Positions 13,927 through 14,411 of a stretch of DNA of 14,411 bases are shown here, one piece after another (the stretch's first letter is position 1; each line of letters starts with the position of its first letter). Below the pieces are notes generated by a model that saw nothing but the letters and a program-made list of their open reading frames with translations, was not told where the DNA came from and searched no databases. Origin of the DNA: an uncultured Eubacterium sp. (lineage in GTDB: Bacteria; Bacillota; Clostridia; Lachnospirales; Lachnospiraceae); NCBI GenBank assembly GCA_910586445.1, contig CAJUHV010000086.1, forward strand, positions 1 to 14,411, written 5' to 3'. The position numbers and the translations under genes were made by a program.

Positions 13927-14388
13927 TCAAACCAGATCTTCTTTTAACTGCGCAAGCAGCGCCTCACAGCTCTCTAAAATCTGGTCATATACCTCGCCGA
14001 AGGCCCCTGTATACCATGGATCTTCGACATCTGCCTGCGTCCCTGCATAGCTCCTCATCTTGCTGACCTTGCCCATCGGATCACTGCCGATAATGCGGTT
14101 TAGGTTGCGGATATTCATGCGGTCCATAACAATCAAATAATCATAATAGTCGTAATCAGCTTTCGTCACCTGCCTTGCATGGTGTCCGTTGCAGCTGATT
14201 CCGTGCCGTTTGAGCTCATCTCTTGCAGGAGGATAAACCGGGTTTCCCAGTTCTTCGGTGCTCGTCGCTGCTGAGGATATTTCAAAGCTGCTTTCCAGGC
14301 GATCGCGGTGGACCAGGTGTTTCATTACGTATTCGGCGATTGGGCTGCGGCAGATGTTGCCGTGGCAGACGAATAATATTTTAATCAT
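13927..14388 (-). CDS. Low-molecular-weight protein tyrosine phosphatase
   Basis: A 153-residue cytoplasmic phosphatase, full length for the family. The P-loop CX5R(S) is at Cys8 to Arg14 (CHGNICRS) at the extreme N-terminus, and the general acid is Asp123 in EDPWYTG. Residues Tyr126 and its neighbours lie at the usual place for substrate-side aromatic residues. It could act on tyrosine phosphate of a bacterial kinase or, as proposed for some relatives, on arginine phosphate. No kinase or capsule gene is in this window to indicate a partner. The start at 14388 has GAAGGG upstream. Its promoter or upstream operon partner lies off the right edge. Confidence 0.95.
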   Translation of the reverse strand: MIKILFVCHGNICRSPIAEYVMKHLVHRDRLESSFEISSAATSTEELGNPVYPPARDELKRHGISCNGHHARQVTKADYDYYDYLIVMDRMNIRNLNRIIGSDPMGKVSKMRSYAGTQADVEDPWYTGAFGEVYDQILESCEALLAQLKEDLV

Positions 14389-14411
14389 ATCTTTTATATC
14401 CCTTCATAAGC

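Overview
The window reads as chromosome of a spore-forming, low-to-mid GC member of the Clostridia, most likely Lachnospiraceae. The evidence is the gene order tig-clpP-clpX-lon-engB, an alpha/beta-type small acid-soluble spore protein with a sigma-G-like promoter, strong AGGAGG ribosome binding sites, and secreted proteins ending in Lys-rich FN3-like or Big_2 domains. Genus and species cannot be fixed from the sequence alone.

Layout. Positions 41-6737 are a minus-strand protein quality-control block. Trigger factor, ClpP and ClpX form one transcription unit, with a promoter near 6824-6852 and a terminator near 3279-3307. It is followed by Lon and the ribosome-assembly GTPase EngB, which are closely spaced and lie beyond that terminator, so they probably have their own promoter. 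Trigger factor folds nascent chains, ClpXP and Lon degrade damaged ones, and EngB helps assemble the large ribosomal subunit. Positions 6879-7416 hold a bidirectional terminator, the spore protein gene and a divergent promoter region. Positions 7423-8598 encode a secreted SGNH hydrolase. Then come a DJ-1/PfpI-family protein (minus), a CYTH-domain protein (plus), a DUF1653-type protein (minus), a secreted subtilisin-family protease with a large insert and a Big_2 domain (minus), and a low-molecular-weight protein tyrosine phosphatase (minus) at the right edge. This right half looks like independent housekeeping and exported genes rather than one system.

The most notable non-coding signal is a dispersed repeat family with terminal arms of the type TAGAGCGTGTTTGAAAAATC, present in four copies (1-55, 8641-8806, 8803-8878, 13600-13833). 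The copies look like MITE-type or palindromic elements with TA-flanked inverted ends and varied interiors. One sits at the 3' end of engB and supplies its last four codons and stop codon. Two lie back to back between the convergent SGNH and DJ-1 genes. One lies just upstream of the subtilisin gene. I saw no CRISPR array, tRNA, rRNA, phage or defence system. Nothing here is convincingly a new multi-gene system; the repeat family and its effect on engB are the points most worth a second look.
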